Source: Candidatus Omnitrophota bacterium
GTDB taxonomy: Bacteria > Omnitrophota > Gorgyraeia > Tantalellales > Tantalellaceae
Direction of reading: 5' to 3'
Assembly: GCA_013204685.1 (NCBI GenBank)
Contig: JABMSC010000124.1
Coordinates: 1 to 12,384 of the forward strand
Length of the DNA: 12,384 nucleotides
Part shown: positions 11,847 through 12,384 of the stretch, one piece after another
Layout: each line of letters begins with the position of its first letter
Numbering within the stretch: the first letter of the stretch is position 1
Made by a program: the position numbers and the translations under genes
The notes under the pieces: generated by a model
Seen by the model: the letters and a program-made list of their open reading frames with translations, nothing else
Databases searched by the model: none
What the model was told of the DNA's origin: nothing

Positions 11847-12384
11847 TAATAATTCCTTCATTTAACGAGGCCAGGACTATAGGGTATATAGTTAAAGATA
11901 TAGTCGAGAGGGGCTTAAGCGTCCTTGTCGTTGACGACGGATCTCTGGACAACACCGAAAGGGTAGCTCTGGATAGCGGGGCGATGGTGATGCGCCACAA
12001 AGAGAACCGGGGCAAAGGGTTTTCTGTCAGAGAAGGAATAAAATATGTTCTGGGAAAGACAAATTTCGAGTGGATGGTAATAATGGACGGCGACGGGCAG
12101 CATCACACTGAAGATATAGCGGTTATGATGGGGGCGACCCAGAAAGGCAATTTTGATATTATTAACGGCAATCGCATGAGAGAGACCGGGACAATGCCGT
12201 TTTCGAGATACTGGACCAACAGGTTTACTTCATGGACGATCTCGAGGATCTGTAACCAGTATATACCGGATACTCAGTGCGGTTTCAGGCTTGTAAAGGT
12301 GGATTCTCTAAAGGGAATGGAACTTGAATCAGAGAAATATGATATAGAATCAGAAATGTTGATACAGGCCGCAGAGAACAACAT
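11819..12384 (+). CDS. GT2 glycosyltransferase, dolichyl-phosphate-mannose-synthase-like (3' partial)
   Basis: The frame opens at ATG 11819 inside the end of the acyltransferase gene (28-nt overlap) and stays open to the window edge, giving 188 residues of a longer protein. It shows the GT-A fold signatures of family 2: IVIIPSFNEARTI (9-21), LVVDDGSLDNT (36-46), NRGKGFSVREG (63-73), the metal-binding DGDGQH (90-95) and DTQCGFR (151-157). This order is typical of polyprenyl-phosphate hexose synthases and related GT2 enzymes. The start is chosen as the first ATG giving the family N-terminus; GTG 11798 is an alternative, and no clear ribosome-binding site is seen, consistent with coupled translation. 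Its C-terminus and any membrane domains are outside the window. Confidence 0.85.
   Translation, partial: MEARRDNTIVIIPSFNEARTIGYIVKDIVERGLSVLVVDDGSLDNTERVALDSGAMVMRHKENRGKGFSVREGIKYVLGKTNFEWMVIMDGDGQHHTEDIAVMMGATQKGNFDIINGNRMRETGTMPFSRYWTNRFTSWTISRICNQYIPDTQCGFRLVKVDSLKGMELESEKYDIESEMLIQAAENN

Overview
The window looks like a chromosomal segment of a Gram-negative (diderm) bacterium of moderate GC content. It carries a complete 3' end of the bacterial alpha ribosomal-protein operon, and a late-acyltransferase-type enzyme of the lipid A family suggests an outer membrane. The intergenic spacers are packed with small palindromes and 7-nt-phased repeats. This style, together with the gene mix, is reminiscent of uncultivated candidate phyla such as Omnitrophota, or of deltaproteobacteria-like genomes. 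That placement is inference only. All genes lie on the + strand, and no mobile-element gene, tRNA, rRNA or CRISPR array was seen.

Region 1 (1-3672) is the end of the alpha operon in canonical order: rpsM (S13), rpsK (S11), rpsD (S4), rpoA (RNA polymerase alpha) and rplQ (L17). It is unusual in two ways. Every spacer except rpsK-rpsD carries a hairpin from a small set of families that recur in the window, and L17 has a roughly 90-residue Lys/Glu-rich C-terminal extension. Two tandem hairpins with T-tracts (3593-3672) look like the operon terminator.

Region 2 (3673-4647) holds nth (endonuclease III, [4Fe-4S] DNA glycosylase/AP lyase). A 303-base non-coding spacer follows, with another copy of a hairpin family, a 14-nt tandem repeat, a C-rich tract and a plausible -10 box.

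Region 3 (4648-9824) is metabolic: an aspartate-type aminotransferase, LeuC/LeuD-type hydro-lyase subunits, LipB octanoyltransferase, a free-standing 77-residue lipoyl domain overlapping lipB by 10 nt, and an AlaC-type aminotransferase. From leuC onward the genes are spaced so tightly (overlaps or gaps under 30 nt) that one transcript running to the window end is likely.

Region 4 (9834-12384) continues that transcript with three envelope-lipid genes: a monogalactosyldiacylglycerol-synthase/UgtP-like GT28 glycosyltransferase, an LpxL/HtrB-family acyltransferase, and a GT2 dolichyl-phosphate-mannose-synthase-like glycosyltransferase cut by the window edge.

The points most worth following up are the lipB/solo-lipoyl-domain pair, the LeuD-like subunit with a non-standard substrate loop, the L17 extension, and the recurrent palindromic and heptad-phased intergenic repeats inside essential operons.
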